A stretch of 64,000 nucleotides of DNA from Bacteroidetes bacterium 2013_40CM_41_45 (GTDB lineage: Bacteria > Bacteroidota > Bacteroidia > AKYH767-A > 2013-40CM-41-45). Positions within the stretch are counted from its first letter, which is position 1. Each line of letters starts with the position of its first letter. The notes below the pieces were generated by a model, which saw nothing but the letters and a program-made list of their open reading frames with translations, had not been told where the DNA came from and ran no database searches. Of this stretch, positions 54,043 through 63,659 are shown one piece after another. The stretch spans positions 140,975 to 204,974 of the forward strand of contig NGFH01000002.1 of the NCBI GenBank assembly GCA_002215675.1, written 5' to 3'. The translations under genes were made by a program, and so were the position numbers.

Positions 54043-54810
54043 TTATATATCTGCCCTTACGTAAACCAAATTATCACCTTTGGAGTACTGATTGAAATTA
54101 TACTTTTCAATAGCAGAATAAAATGCAATTGCGCATCCGGGTTTAAAGCGGTCATGCAGTTCAATAATCAGCACATCCACAAGATGAATCCATCTCCTGT
54201 AATTCTCCTCAAATAATTCTTTCTCTGTACCTTCAATATCCAGTTTTAGAATATTTATTCTCTCAAAACCGGAATCATTCAATATTTTTTCCACGGTTAC
54301 AGCCTGCATTGAATCTAAATCGGTGGATGAAGCTTCCACAATTCTGAATTCTGTCTTGCCTGCTTGGGGATTCATAATTTTCACCAGCCCATTCGTCTTC
54401 CACACGGCCGACTGAATGCATTGAAAGTTTTTGTATGATGAGCAATTTCTGCTAATCATTTCAACATTGGATGATTCGGGCTCAATAGCTATAACCTTGG
54501 CATCGGGGTACTTATTAAGAAATACTACAGAAGCATAACCTGCATTTGCCCCAGCGTCAATGATCAACTCAGGATGTAAATTATCCGGAAGAGGGAAACG
54601 GAGGTAAAGAAAATTTTCTAGAAAATTAGAAACATCTGATGTTCCTAACCTTACATGAATCGGGTGTTTAATTTCCGGAATATGTAAAGAGACAATTTCC
54701 GCAGAGCTGGACTTTGGAAAAAGTTTTTGAGCAATCCGTACCCCATTGCGTATCCCAAACCTTTCCATGTAAGGCATGTAGTTTCTCAGCCTGCTTTCGA
54801 TATAACTCAT
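54043..54810 (-). CDS. FkbM family methyltransferase
   Basis: A 255-residue class I SAM methyltransferase of the FkbM family: motif I IDAGANAGYASVVFL, VIAIEPESSN and ILKLDIEGTEKELFE. FkbM proteins O-methylate hydroxyl groups of sugars or polyketides. It is the last gene of the right-hand minus-strand operon, 59 bp from the flippase gene. Probable target: a glycan sugar. Confidence 0.87.
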   Translation of the reverse strand: MSYIESRLRNYMPYMERFGIRNGVRIAQKLFPKSSSAEIVSLHIPEIKHPIHVRLGTSDVSNFLENFLYLRFPLPDNLHPELIIDAGANAGYASVVFLNKYPDAKVIAIEPESSNVEMISRNCSSYKNFQCIQSAVWKTNGLVKIMNPQAGKTEFRIVEASSTDLDSMQAVTVEKILNDSGFERINILKLDIEGTEKELFEENYRRWIHLVDVLIIELHDRFKPGCAIAFYSAIEKYNFNQYSKGDNLVYVRADI

Positions 54811-54869
54811 ATTGCTTCCAGGGAAATAGTGTACGCAAAATTACGATAAAATGTCGGTGGATTCGTCCT

Positions 54870-56183
54870 TTAATTAAGCATAATATCTCTCAATTTCGCT
54901 CTGAGGAAAACGATATCATTCCTGTTAATAATAAAAAGCTGTTTGAGGGAACTATGACTTGCTTTTATGTAAACAAAGACTGTATAAACGGTACTGACAC
55001 AGTAGGAAATTATAGTTGCGATAGCTGCGCCTTGATTTCCGTAAAGAGGAATCAAAATAATATCGAAGCACAAGCAGAAAATAAATCCGATTATCCCACC
55101 CACCATATTTATCCTTACTTTACCTTTTCCTACAAAATAAGATGCAATAACAGTGGTTATACTGAAGGGTATAACTCCGGCAAGCAACATTTTAAACAAT
55201 ACAATTGAATCTAAAAATTCATGCCCGTAGAAAAGGGGAATCATAAATTCAATGGCAAAATATAAAATTGCTCCTACAACTAAAAGGACGCTAAATGCCG
55301 TCCGTGTGAGTGCGTTGGTCTGATTCACTATCGTATCATGATTGCCAGAGCCGGAATAGGCAACAAAAATACTTGCTATTGCTTGCGGAAGAAGCCAAAG
55401 CATTTGGGCCAAACTCACAGCAAGCGAATAAATGCCAAGTTGTTCACTTCCACTGTAGTGTTTTACAAACCAGAAATCCATACGGTAGCTCATGAACTGA
55501 AATAAATTAGCTATATATGCTGTGAAAGAATAAGTGAGAATATATTTTAACTGCGTAGAATCCAGAAACTTGAATTGGAAAGGCGGACGCGCGTATCTTA
55601 CGTATAGATAAAAAGAAGCGAGAACCTGCAAAAAATTAATAGCTACATAGTAAATGATGAATGCCCTTAAAGATAATTTCGTTTGCCATAAATAAAGCGC
55701 AATGTATATGGCAAGTGAAACGGGTATATAAAGGAATGAGAGTTTCTGCTGTTCGCGGAATAACTTTTTGCCGCTCAGAATAGAGTTAATGAGAATGCTT
55801 GTGGTTGAAGTAATGAATATAGCAAGTAAAACTGCTTTGGTATAAAACAAATTACGTCCTTCCGGTAGCAGGAAATTAAATTTATCGAAAGGAAAAAAAA
55901 GCAATGTTCCTAGGCATCCAAGAACAAGAACGATGGTAATAAATGAAATAGAATTTATAGTTTCTCTCAGCGGTGCACGGTTTGTAGAAATCACATGAAC
56001 AATTGCCGGACTTAAGCTTAGGCCTAGCAACAAAACCAGAAATTGAGAAGTGTTTAACAGCAACGCAAAATCTCCCCTGCCACCTGCTCCGAGAATTCGT
56101 GCTGTGAGTATAGAAATAATGAAACCGGAAACAAGTCCCAGGATCTGAACAAAAAATTGACGGATGATATTGTTTGACAGCAT
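54870..56183 (-). CDS. Wzx-like polysaccharide flippase
   Basis: A 437-residue polytopic membrane protein of the MOP exporter superfamily. The first helix pair is typical (QILGLVSGFIISILTARILG followed by GRGDFALLL), and about twelve hydrophobic segments are seen, ending in AAIATIISYCVSTVYTVFVY. Such proteins flip lipid-linked oligosaccharide units across the inner membrane. A Wzy polymerase is not certain in the window; one of the large membrane proteins could serve. Confidence 0.87.
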   Translation of the reverse strand: MLSNNIIRQFFVQILGLVSGFIISILTARILGAGGRGDFALLLNTSQFLVLLLGLSLSPAIVHVISTNRAPLRETINSISFITIVLVLGCLGTLLFFPFDKFNFLLPEGRNLFYTKAVLLAIFITSTTSILINSILSGKKLFREQQKLSFLYIPVSLAIYIALYLWQTKLSLRAFIIYYVAINFLQVLASFYLYVRYARPPFQFKFLDSTQLKYILTYSFTAYIANLFQFMSYRMDFWFVKHYSGSEQLGIYSLAVSLAQMLWLLPQAIASIFVAYSGSGNHDTIVNQTNALTRTAFSVLLVVGAILYFAIEFMIPLFYGHEFLDSIVLFKMLLAGVIPFSITTVIASYFVGKGKVRINMVGGIIGFIFCLCFDIILIPLYGNQGAAIATIISYCVSTVYTVFVYIKASHSSLKQLFIINRNDIVFLRAKLRDIMLN

Positions 56184-56267
56184 GGCGGATTGCTCGGCTT
56201 CAATGCCCTAGACCTTTTAGGCCCAGCGAAAACTTGCTCGCAGGTTTTATTTCATATTCAACAGGGT

Positions 56268-57743
56268 TCATTCTGCAGCAGCTTTGCGGGTGAATAATTT
56301 TTTTCCATAATCGTAGAAGCGAAAACAAAAATAGGACACTCCCAATATCAGAAATGGATACGAAGGAGCAAAATAGCGGAACTCTGTTGCTCGCAGACCA
56401 AGCGGAAAAAAAATAACCAGGTACAAAGGAATCAAAAGCAGCATATAGGTGCGTTTGTCTTGTAAAAACATGAAAATAAGCCCCGCAAATCCTGCCGTAA
56501 ATGCTAAATAATACAGCAATGATTGTAAAATCTTCAAAGCCCATTGATATGAATGATAACATTCCGAGCCTTTTTTTACAGGCATATAATAGCTGCCGCT
56601 GTGGATTAAAAAATTTTTGCAAAGAATAAGCGGAGTAAGAAAATAATAGGAAAACTTATGGTCTCTCTTATAAGTTTCAGTCATCAAATTAAATTTATTG
56701 ACTGTCAGGTTCTCCAATGAATCGGTCGGATTTCTTCTAAATGCTAAATATAAATTCCTGGCTTCTTCAATATCTCTCATTGTTAAATCAGCGCTGAAAA
56801 TCCGCTTCGGAAATTTATAAATGCAAGGTATTGCTTCCTGTGGCTCAAAATAGCATCCTGCACTTCGGGTATCCCAAAAGGTAAAACTTTCTCCTATGGT
56901 TTTAATAAAAGTTATATACGCCTGGCTGGCCGGAGGAAAGGGGTACCCTGCGTAAATATTTTGCTGAAACGGGATAAACTTATTAAACAATTTGTAATTC
57001 CGGACAACCCACGGAGCATCCAGCACAATTATGGGGATAGAAACAATAATGGAAGATGTAAGTATTTTTTTTGCGTAATCTGAAAGTTTAAAACGCCGGT
57101 AATGCCATAATAACTCTGCACCCATAAAAATAAACAGCAAAGAAAAATAGGGTTTGAACAAAATTGTTAAAGCAAGAAAGAGCCCGGTCAGTACTAATTT
57201 CTTATTGCTTCGCTCACCGCTCAGGTAAGTATAGTATTGATATGCGAACAGGCATAAAAAACTTATACCGAAACTTTCCGACAAAATATAAAAATCAAAA
57301 AATGTTATATTGAGTGATAAGAGAGACAGAAAAATAAAAACCCAGAACGCCTTTCGATTTTTAAATAAACCTGCACATAGCTTAGCGGTATAATAAATGG
57401 CAATGCTTTCCATTAGTACTTGCAGGATCACCACTATGCTTAGTGCAACATTTTTTTCAAAGAGCAATCGAAAGAGATAATAGACAATTCCTACGTAAGG
57501 CATCCGGCCTGCCTTTGCAGATCCAAAATAATAGCTTCCTTCGTTTATATAATTATCAATCGGTGTAATATATGAGGAAGCATCACCTGTCATGGAAGCC
57601 AGGCCTGAAAAGAAAGATGGAGCCAGGCATTTAGAAAGATGAATAAGATATAGTACGCTCAATAATTTAATAAAGAAAATAAAACCGATTATTAAATAAG
57701 GATTGTACTTATTTTTTAATAAGCCGCCAAAGGATAGTGTCAT
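56268..57743 (-). CDS. Polytopic membrane protein, GT-C-like
   Basis: A 491-residue protein with about ten membrane helices and a long extracytoplasmic loop in the C-terminal half (residues about 265-385). The first loop carries acidic residues after helix 1, as in GT39/GT83 enzymes, but a diagnostic motif is absent. It may be a GT-C glycosyltransferase that uses a polyprenyl-linked sugar, or a polymerase. It lies between the GtrB-like GT2 gene and the flippase gene, which favours a donor-acceptor pair with the GT2. Confidence 0.7.
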   Translation of the reverse strand: MTLSFGGLLKNKYNPYLIIGFIFFIKLLSVLYLIHLSKCLAPSFFSGLASMTGDASSYITPIDNYINEGSYYFGSAKAGRMPYVGIVYYLFRLLFEKNVALSIVVILQVLMESIAIYYTAKLCAGLFKNRKAFWVFIFLSLLSLNITFFDFYILSESFGISFLCLFAYQYYTYLSGERSNKKLVLTGLFLALTILFKPYFSLLFIFMGAELLWHYRRFKLSDYAKKILTSSIIVSIPIIVLDAPWVVRNYKLFNKFIPFQQNIYAGYPFPPASQAYITFIKTIGESFTFWDTRSAGCYFEPQEAIPCIYKFPKRIFSADLTMRDIEEARNLYLAFRRNPTDSLENLTVNKFNLMTETYKRDHKFSYYFLTPLILCKNFLIHSGSYYMPVKKGSECYHSYQWALKILQSLLYYLAFTAGFAGLIFMFLQDKRTYMLLLIPLYLVIFFPLGLRATEFRYFAPSYPFLILGVSYFCFRFYDYGKKLFTRKAAAE

Positions 57744-57773
57744 ACAAAATCAAATGCTGCACCGTCACCGCAA

Positions 57774-58688
57774 TTATTCATACCTTTTGTCTATTATATA
57801 ATTGGGTCGTTTTTTTACCTCATCTAAAATTCTCCAGATATATTCTCCTATAATGCCAATCATCAGCATGGTCAGCCCTCCAATGATTAAAATTAAAATC
57901 ATGATGGGAGCCCATCCTTTAAAGGGAGTATCCTTGGCAAAATATGCATATAAAATGTTTATGGCATACAAAAAACCTGAAAGCGCAACGAACACGCCGA
58001 TGAAAGATAAAATCCGCAGGGGAAGATAGCTCACGTTTAAAAACGCTGAGTAGAAATTTCGAAATCGCTTAAATGAATTATACTGCGACTTCCCGATTTT
58101 TCTTTCTAATTTATCGTAAGGAATAAATTTGACTTTAAAACCTATCCACAAAATATCATACTGATAAAACCGGTGATGTTCTTTGAGTGAGTTTATCACA
58201 TCGAGCGCTTTTCTGTCGAGCAGCGCAAAATCAAAACCGCCTGGCGGGGCGCTTGGCAAAAGCAGCTTATAAAATACTCGTGAAGTAAAACGGTTCAGGG
58301 AAGAAGTTTTATGTGTGCTGCGATAGCTGATAACAATTTCGTTTCCCTCTTCCCATTCTTTAATCATTTTAGTGCATTGCTCGGGAGGGTCTTGCAGGTC
58401 TGCAGCCATATTAATTATAACATCTCCGGCTGCATATTTCCAACCGGCAAGAATGGCAGCCATCTGTCCGAAGTTCCGGGAGAATGAAATTACTTTAATG
58501 TTTTTATCGTGTTCTTTCAATTCCAAAATTTCATTCAACGAATTATCCTTTGACCCATCGTTTACAAATAACAATTCATATTCGTATTGAGGGAAATAGG
58601 TTCTCAGCTCATGCGCCATCCTCTCGTACAAAGGTTTGAGAGCACCTTGGTTTTGATACACAGCAAAGCAAATGGAAATTCGTTTCAT
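57774..58688 (-). CDS. GtrB-like polyprenyl-phosphate glycosyltransferase
   Basis: A 304-residue GT2 protein: ICFAVYQNQGALKPLYERM, LLFVNDGSKDNSL and MAADLQDPPEQCTKM, with two C-terminal membrane helices (LSFIGVFVALSGFLYAI and MILILIIGGLTMLMIGIIGE) and the tail IWRILDEVKKRPNYII. That architecture is typical of GtrB and related undecaprenyl-phosphate glucosyl/mannosyl transferases. It would make a lipid-linked sugar for the GT-C protein encoded next door. Confidence 0.9.
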   Translation of the reverse strand: MKRISICFAVYQNQGALKPLYERMAHELRTYFPQYEYELLFVNDGSKDNSLNEILELKEHDKNIKVISFSRNFGQMAAILAGWKYAAGDVIINMAADLQDPPEQCTKMIKEWEEGNEIVISYRSTHKTSSLNRFTSRVFYKLLLPSAPPGGFDFALLDRKALDVINSLKEHHRFYQYDILWIGFKVKFIPYDKLERKIGKSQYNSFKRFRNFYSAFLNVSYLPLRILSFIGVFVALSGFLYAINILYAYFAKDTPFKGWAPIMILILIIGGLTMLMIGIIGEYIWRILDEVKKRPNYIIDKRYE

Positions 58689-58712
58689 CTTGAAATGGTC
58701 AGGTTCGGACGG

Positions 58713-59462
58713 TTAGGAAGTTTTTTTTCCTTTCTCGCATAACAAAAAAATGCTCGAGCAAAGGTCGGGGTATTGCTGACCAAGTTGATAGCATCCTTCA
58801 AGATATTCCCTACTTATTATGTCAGTATTCAGTAACCTGTCCCACTGAAAATTAGCAAGCGCTTTAAAAAATATTCCGGAACGATAAACCACTTTTAAAC
58901 CCGCAGCCCTCGCATCTCTTTCCAGCGTGTCCAATGAATAGGTGATTCTATGACCATGTTCTTTCTCGGCCGGAGTCACCGCTGAATTATGATTTATTAA
59001 TCCCATCTTAACGGCAATTTGCCTGGATGGAGCATTGGCATTGGGGCAAACCAAAAAGAACCTTCCTGTGTCTGATAACCATTCTTCGTTTATTCTTCTT
59101 AGCACCAGCACCGGGTCATCAAGATGTTCCAGCACATGGGTCAGCACAATGTTATCATATTTACCGGGTAAGCTTACCTCTTCAAAAAGTGCATTAAAGT
59201 AGCGGATGTTTCCACCAAGTGTTTCTTTTGCAACTTTGATTCCTTCATCTGATGCCTCCACGCATGTAATGTCTTTAAAGTATGGAAGAAAGCGTTTGGT
59301 AAAATCTCCTTTAAAGCTTCCTAATTCAAGAAGGTTGCCTTCACGAAAGAAGGGAAGGAACGACTTGAGCATGAAAGGATGCATTACATCAAAGTCAAAA
59401 TTGTAAGCATATTTATGCTCTTTGGTGTCTTTGGATTCGGCATTATAATTTCGTTGGTCCAT
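58713..59462 (-). CDS. Class I SAM-dependent methyltransferase
   Basis: A 249-residue enzyme with motif I LLELGSFKGDFTKRFLP and the post-motif sequence VLTHVLEHLDDPVLVLRRIN. It belongs to the Methyltransf_11/23 group, often involved in sugar or lipid-carrier methylation. It is directly adjacent to the GNAT gene (no gap). The substrate is unknown. Confidence 0.87.
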   Translation of the reverse strand: MDQRNYNAESKDTKEHKYAYNFDFDVMHPFMLKSFLPFFREGNLLELGSFKGDFTKRFLPYFKDITCVEASDEGIKVAKETLGGNIRYFNALFEEVSLPGKYDNIVLTHVLEHLDDPVLVLRRINEEWLSDTGRFFLVCPNANAPSRQIAVKMGLINHNSAVTPAEKEHGHRITYSLDTLERDARAAGLKVVYRSGIFFKALANFQWDRLLNTDIISREYLEGCYQLGQQYPDLCSSIFLLCEKGKKTS

Positions 59463-59915
59463 TTAAGACAGTTTTAATTTCATCAACAACTGATTATCCT
59501 TGTTTTCATAAACCAGGAAGTTAAATTTATTGTAGAGCTTAATGGCATCAAAATTGTCATCAGAAACTTCTAACCGTATTTCTACAAAGTTATTTTTCCG
59601 TGCATACTCAATGCAGGACTTGATTAATTCCGATGCTATTCCTTTTCCCTCATATCGTTTAACAACGCTCACATCTGTAATGTATCCGTAATGATTAGCG
59701 ATGTCATTGAAATACGCTGCAATTAAAGCAACGAGATTTTTTTTATCCCACGCCTCAAAGGTAACAGCATTTTTAAAAATTTTTTTTGCATAATCGGGCA
59801 GATTAACACGCTGACGCAACTGATTAATAAAATTTTCGTCACAACCTTCGAAGTGAGAAAGCAAATCCGTTATCGTTGCAGTTGCTGATGTAAACATTAA
59901 CCCGGATTTATTCAT
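59463..59915 (-). CDS. GNAT acetyltransferase
   Basis: A 150-residue N-acetyltransferase with the CoA-binding signature VKRYEGKGIASELIKSCI (R-x-x-G-x-G/A type) followed by EIRLEVSDDNFDAIKLYNKF. In this locus it may acetylate the amino group that the DegT-type aminotransferase introduces. The WbqC remnant lies between them, separated by two propeller genes. Confidence 0.85.
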   Translation of the reverse strand: MNKSGLMFTSATATITDLLSHFEGCDENFINQLRQRVNLPDYAKKIFKNAVTFEAWDKKNLVALIAAYFNDIANHYGYITDVSVVKRYEGKGIASELIKSCIEYARKNNFVEIRLEVSDDNFDAIKLYNKFNFLVYENKDNQLLMKLKLS

Positions 59916-59924
59916 TCAGCGATT

Positions 59925-60890
59925 TTAATTTTCTAACAAGGCAAGTCCAAAACCATAACGCCCGAATTCATTCCCATTATAGAGCAAATATATCCTGCCA
60001 TCGCATTCAAAAATATTTGGATAACACATCATATCAGAATCCCACCCATTTTCTGAAACATCAATTCCAAGATTCCTGTCATCTCTTACCCAGTGATTCA
60101 AATCTTCAGAATATGCAAGGCCAAGACGATAAGCATTCGCTTTGTTTGTTCTGAAATCGATAGCCTGCCTGTAACAAAACACCATAAAGTATTTAGTTCC
60201 TAGTTTTATTACACTCGGCAGTGCCTGGCACTCATCTGCATTTAATTTATCGGGGATTACCTGTCTATTTTTTTTCTGCCAATTAATTCCATCTCCAGAA
60301 GTTGCACAACCGATTTTGTACACTCTCTCCGGAGATTCATTTCCGGCCGGCTGAATCCACCGTGTTCCGTAGATATACCACATAAAGTAATTGCCGTTAA
60401 AGATAGTTACAAACGGGTCACCGACTAAAAATGGCTCATACAGAGAAGCGGTAAGGATTGGGCCGTCACCGCTCTTCCCGAATGTCAAGCCATTGTCTCT
60501 GCTTACAGCCAAACCAATCGAGGTTTCAACCGGTACCGATATCCTGCGGCTCCATCCGCACGTATAGCTAATGATTTTATTTTTATCCCGGACAACATTC
60601 ATCGGAAAAATTCCGTGCTCGTCAAAACACCCCGGCCTGCCTAATTCAATAACAGTTTGTGAAGAGTTATTAATAATTTTATTGAATTGTTTATCCATGT
60701 CAATAAAAGCAATATGGCTGAGATATTTTCCCGATAAATCTTTTTTTCTCACAGAAAAATAAATCCGGACAAAGTCATCGAACACAAGCGCTTGCGGCGA
60801 CTGTGCAAATTCATGGTATTCATTAAATAATTTAAATGTTGTTGGATCGAAAATCTTTCCCTGCTTTTTCCATTTCATTTTCTGTGGCAT
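59925..60890 (-). CDS. Five-bladed propeller, glycosidase-like protein (copy A)
   Basis: A 321-residue protein resembling GH43/GH32/GH130-type five-bladed beta-propellers: FAQSPQALVFDDFVRIYFS, FDEHGIFPMNVVRD, YEPFLVGDPFVTIFNGNYFM, NADECQALPSVIK and SEDLNHWVRDD. There is no signal peptide, so it acts in the cytosol. Proteins of this type recur in polysaccharide clusters, yet their reaction is unclear; they may be nucleotide-sugar modifying enzymes or phosphorylases. It is paralogous to the following gene. Confidence 0.8.
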   Translation of the reverse strand: MPQKMKWKKQGKIFDPTTFKLFNEYHEFAQSPQALVFDDFVRIYFSVRKKDLSGKYLSHIAFIDMDKQFNKIINNSSQTVIELGRPGCFDEHGIFPMNVVRDKNKIISYTCGWSRRISVPVETSIGLAVSRDNGLTFGKSGDGPILTASLYEPFLVGDPFVTIFNGNYFMWYIYGTRWIQPAGNESPERVYKIGCATSGDGINWQKKNRQVIPDKLNADECQALPSVIKLGTKYFMVFCYRQAIDFRTNKANAYRLGLAYSEDLNHWVRDDRNLGIDVSENGWDSDMMCYPNIFECDGRIYLLYNGNEFGRYGFGLALLEN

Positions 60891-60900
60891 TTAGCAATCT

Positions 60901-61854
60901 TCACGTCATTAACCGGGCTATGCCAAAACCATGTTTGCCCACTTGGTTTCCCAGGTAGAGCATGTAAATTTCATTATCCAGTTCAAATACGTGAGGGTAG
61001 GCGACCATTTCAGAATCCCATCCCGTGTCAGAAATATCTATTCCTGCTCTGGTATCATCCCTGGTCCAATTCAGCATATTATCAGAGGATGCATAGCCAA
61101 TCCGATATCCTCCTTCTTTGCCGCGATAGTTCAAGCTCTTGCGATAACAAAAAAACATATGGTATTTATTCTTGTAATAAAAAACATCGGGGCTTGCCTG
61201 GCATTCATTTTCTTCCAATTTACTTTCAATCAGTTCGTGATTCATTTTCGTCCAGTCAATTCCATTATCGGATGAAGCCATTCGAATCTTATAAACGGGT
61301 TCCATTCGGGTCTCAGCAGTCAGCCATTTTTTACCTGCTATGTACCATAAATACCAGCGGTTATTAAACCTCCGGATTTTCGGGCCGCTTAAAATAAACG
61401 GCTCATCTATAGTGTATGAAAGCACAGGGCCGTTGCCAAGCTTTGTAAATGTCTTTCCGTCGTCATGACTTACTGCGCAACCGATGGCAACATCAAAGGG
61501 CACAGATTCGCACCGGGTCCAGCCGCCATAATATGCAAAAATCTTGTCCTCATTTCTTATAACGGATGTAGGGTAAATTCCAAACTCGTCAAAAGCTCCT
61601 TTGCCGCCTAATTCCATAATAGGTTTTGCTGATACATTTAATATTTCGAATAAATTTTTTCGGTTAATATCCACGTACCCCGTATAACTCACGTAGTTCC
61701 CGTTATTTTCCCGGGGAGGCCTGCCCGAAAAATAAATTCGTACAAAATTATCGAACACTAAAACACATGGCGCCTGTGCAAATTCAGTAAGCCATGAAAT
61801 TCCCTTTACGTCTGACGGGTTAAAAATTCGACCTAACTTCTTCCACTTAAACAT
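60901..61854 (-). CDS. Five-bladed propeller, glycosidase-like protein (copy B)
   Basis: A 317-residue cytosolic propeller protein with FAQAPCVLVFDNFVRIYFS, FDEFGIYPTSVIRN, DEPFILSGPKI and NECQASPDVF. It is a tandem paralogue of copy A (10 bp apart). Acidic positions near each blade are shared, so both may be active. It is preceded by the disrupted wbqC. Confidence 0.8.
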   Translation of the reverse strand: MFKWKKLGRIFNPSDVKGISWLTEFAQAPCVLVFDNFVRIYFSGRPPRENNGNYVSYTGYVDINRKNLFEILNVSAKPIMELGGKGAFDEFGIYPTSVIRNEDKIFAYYGGWTRCESVPFDVAIGCAVSHDDGKTFTKLGNGPVLSYTIDEPFILSGPKIRRFNNRWYLWYIAGKKWLTAETRMEPVYKIRMASSDNGIDWTKMNHELIESKLEENECQASPDVFYYKNKYHMFFCYRKSLNYRGKEGGYRIGYASSDNMLNWTRDDTRAGIDISDTGWDSEMVAYPHVFELDNEIYMLYLGNQVGKHGFGIARLMT

Positions 61855-61862
61855 TTTAATGT

Positions 61863-62566
61863 TCAGATTAAAGTATAACCGGAGCTTAAATATTCTTTTA
61901 TTTTCTCTTTCGAATTAAACATCATCACATCAATCATCGACAACCAGGGTATAAACTTATTATTAAACTGGGGGTATATAATTTCATTCGACTTCAGGAA
62001 GCTTAAACCAATTCCCCTGTCTGCAAAATTTTTTTGTGAATAAAGCCCGGTGCCTCCAAGGGGGTTAATATATGCAGTGGCTTTTAGCGCCCGGCAAATT
62101 TCTATGACCTTCATTTCAGATTTCAGCGCATGGTCAATAGAAACTGAGGAAGAAATTATGAGACGGGCAGGTATGTTAAAATAATTTTTCAATTGTTCCA
62201 GCGAATAAAAAATAAAACGGAATAAATTATTCTCATTGCAAAGAATACAATCTTCAATGAGCGGGAATGCTGAAGTAAAGTGGGGAGATTTTTTATATGC
62301 TTCGGTTATTCTACGCAGCATTTTTTTTTTTCATCCTCCCAGCTATCGGCTAAAAATCTTTCTCCTACCTGCAGGTAATCTGACCCTTTTTTCAGCGGAA
62401 TGGTTATGAATATGTCCTTTCCGTTTACCAGTATCCGGTTCCTGTTTATCCAGCCCTTTTTCGTAAATTCAATATTATCGTAAACTACAAACGTATCTAC
62501 AGCATTCATCAACTGGAAATATCCGAGGTAGGGGAAAAAATAGGGTTGCATTATTGCTGCTTTCAT
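61863..62566 (-). pseudogene. wbqC-family gene split by an A11 frameshift
   Basis: The upstream part (from 62566) begins with the WbqC signature AAIMQPYFFPYLGYFQL and runs to GERFLADSWEDEKKK, then hits a stop. The downstream part (from 62321) continues in another frame with MLRRITEAYKKSPHF, PARLIISSS and GGTGLYSQKNFADRGIGLSF, which is the rest of WbqC. The two frames meet at a run of 11 A on the minus strand (62331-62321). One extra A, or two fewer, restores a single frame of about 234 residues, the normal family length. WbqC-like proteins occur in O-antigen loci near aminotransferases and are proposed to act on amino sugars. This may be a sequencing error, a phase-variable switch or a slippage site. 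Confidence 0.8.
62321..62331 (-). repeat. A11 homopolymer in wbqC
   Basis: Eleven consecutive A on the minus strand (T on the plus strand) at the exact frameshift point. Such tracts are prone to replicative and transcriptional slippage. 12 A or 9 A would join the frames. Confidence 0.95.
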
Positions 62567-62585
62567 AAGAAAGATTTTGAAAAGT

Positions 62586-63659
62586 TTACATGCTGTGTTT
62601 TATCAACCGTCCAATCATGTCTGCTTCTTCAAGAGTCAGCTGCGGATACAAAGGCAGGCATAACACACGGCTCGCAATATCTTCTGCTGTTTCGCAGCGC
62701 TGATAATTTTTAAGGTATGGAAGTTTATTCAGGGAAGGGAAAAAATACCGCCTGGTAAAAATTTTATTTTCGGCTAATATGTCCTTAATCCTCATTAAAG
62801 TATTTTCATCTTCGAATATCACAGGATAATACGCAAAGTTGTACAAAATATTTTTTGGTTTCTCCGGGAATTTCAAATTCACCCCCGATAAAATAGTGTC
62901 GTAACGTTCGCTCAGCTCTTTTCTTTTTTTAATTATCGAGGCAACATAAGGCAGATTACAGAGTCCCATGGCGGCATGAAATTCTGAATTTTTTCCATTA
63001 ATACCGGTACTTAAATACTCTTCTCCTATATGACCAAAGGATTTGAATAAAGAAATTTTTTTATTCAAATCACCCGACTGCGTAATGACGGCTCCCCCTT
63101 CGATGGTATGGAAAAGTTTTGTTGCATGAAAACTTACGGTGGAAATATCTCCGAAATTAAAAATAGATTGATTATTTATTTTAACACCGAAGGCATGCGC
63201 GCCATCGTAAATCACTTTGAGGTTATGTTTTTTTGCAATGCCTCCGATTTTATCGACATCGCATGGATAACCGTAAACATGCGTAGCAAGTATCGCTGAA
63301 GTTCTTTTGGTAATTACGCTTTCAATTTTATCGGCATCAATGCAAAATGTTTTTTTTTCAATATCGGTAAATACCGGCTCGCAGTTTTCCCATAGTATAG
63401 TGCCTACGGTGGCAACATAGGAAAAAGGAGTAGTGATTATTTCTCCTTTCAATTCAAGCGCCTTAATGGCTATTTGCAAAGCAATGGTACCGTTAGAAAC
63501 GAATTGTACATGCCGCACATCGAGGAACTCAGCAAGTTCTGTTTCCAGTTTCTGCACCATCGCTCCATGGTTGGTAACCCATCCGCTTTCCCAAATCTTA
63601 TGCAGACACGAAATATATTCTTCAATAGGAGGCAAATATGTCTTGGTTACGTTAATCAT
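62586..63659 (-). CDS. DegT/DnrJ/EryC1/StrS sugar aminotransferase (VioA-like)
   Basis: A 357-residue PLP-dependent sugar aminotransferase. The PLP lysine lies in STVSFHATKLFHTIEGGA, and the N-terminal YLPPIEEYISCLHKIWESGW and FVSNGTIALQIAIKALELKG closely match VioA-type enzymes that make dTDP-4-amino-4,6-dideoxyglucose. YDGAHAFGV carries the PLP-stacking Asp. With wbqC and the GNAT gene downstream, an N-acylated 4-amino-4,6-dideoxy sugar is the likely product, but no rmlA or rmlB is in the window. It is the first gene of the right-hand minus-strand cluster. Confidence 0.88.
   Translation of the reverse strand: MINVTKTYLPPIEEYISCLHKIWESGWVTNHGAMVQKLETELAEFLDVRHVQFVSNGTIALQIAIKALELKGEIITTPFSYVATVGTILWENCEPVFTDIEKKTFCIDADKIESVITKRTSAILATHVYGYPCDVDKIGGIAKKHNLKVIYDGAHAFGVKINNQSIFNFGDISTVSFHATKLFHTIEGGAVITQSGDLNKKISLFKSFGHIGEEYLSTGINGKNSEFHAAMGLCNLPYVASIIKKRKELSERYDTILSGVNLKFPEKPKNILYNFAYYPVIFEDENTLMRIKDILAENKIFTRRYFFPSLNKLPYLKNYQRCETAEDIASRVLCLPLYPQLTLEEADMIGRLIKHSM

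Noticed and set aside
56200-56622. 140-codon minus-strand frame at the 3 prime end of the GT-C-like gene
   Set aside because: It overlaps the well-supported membrane protein in another frame and has no family features.
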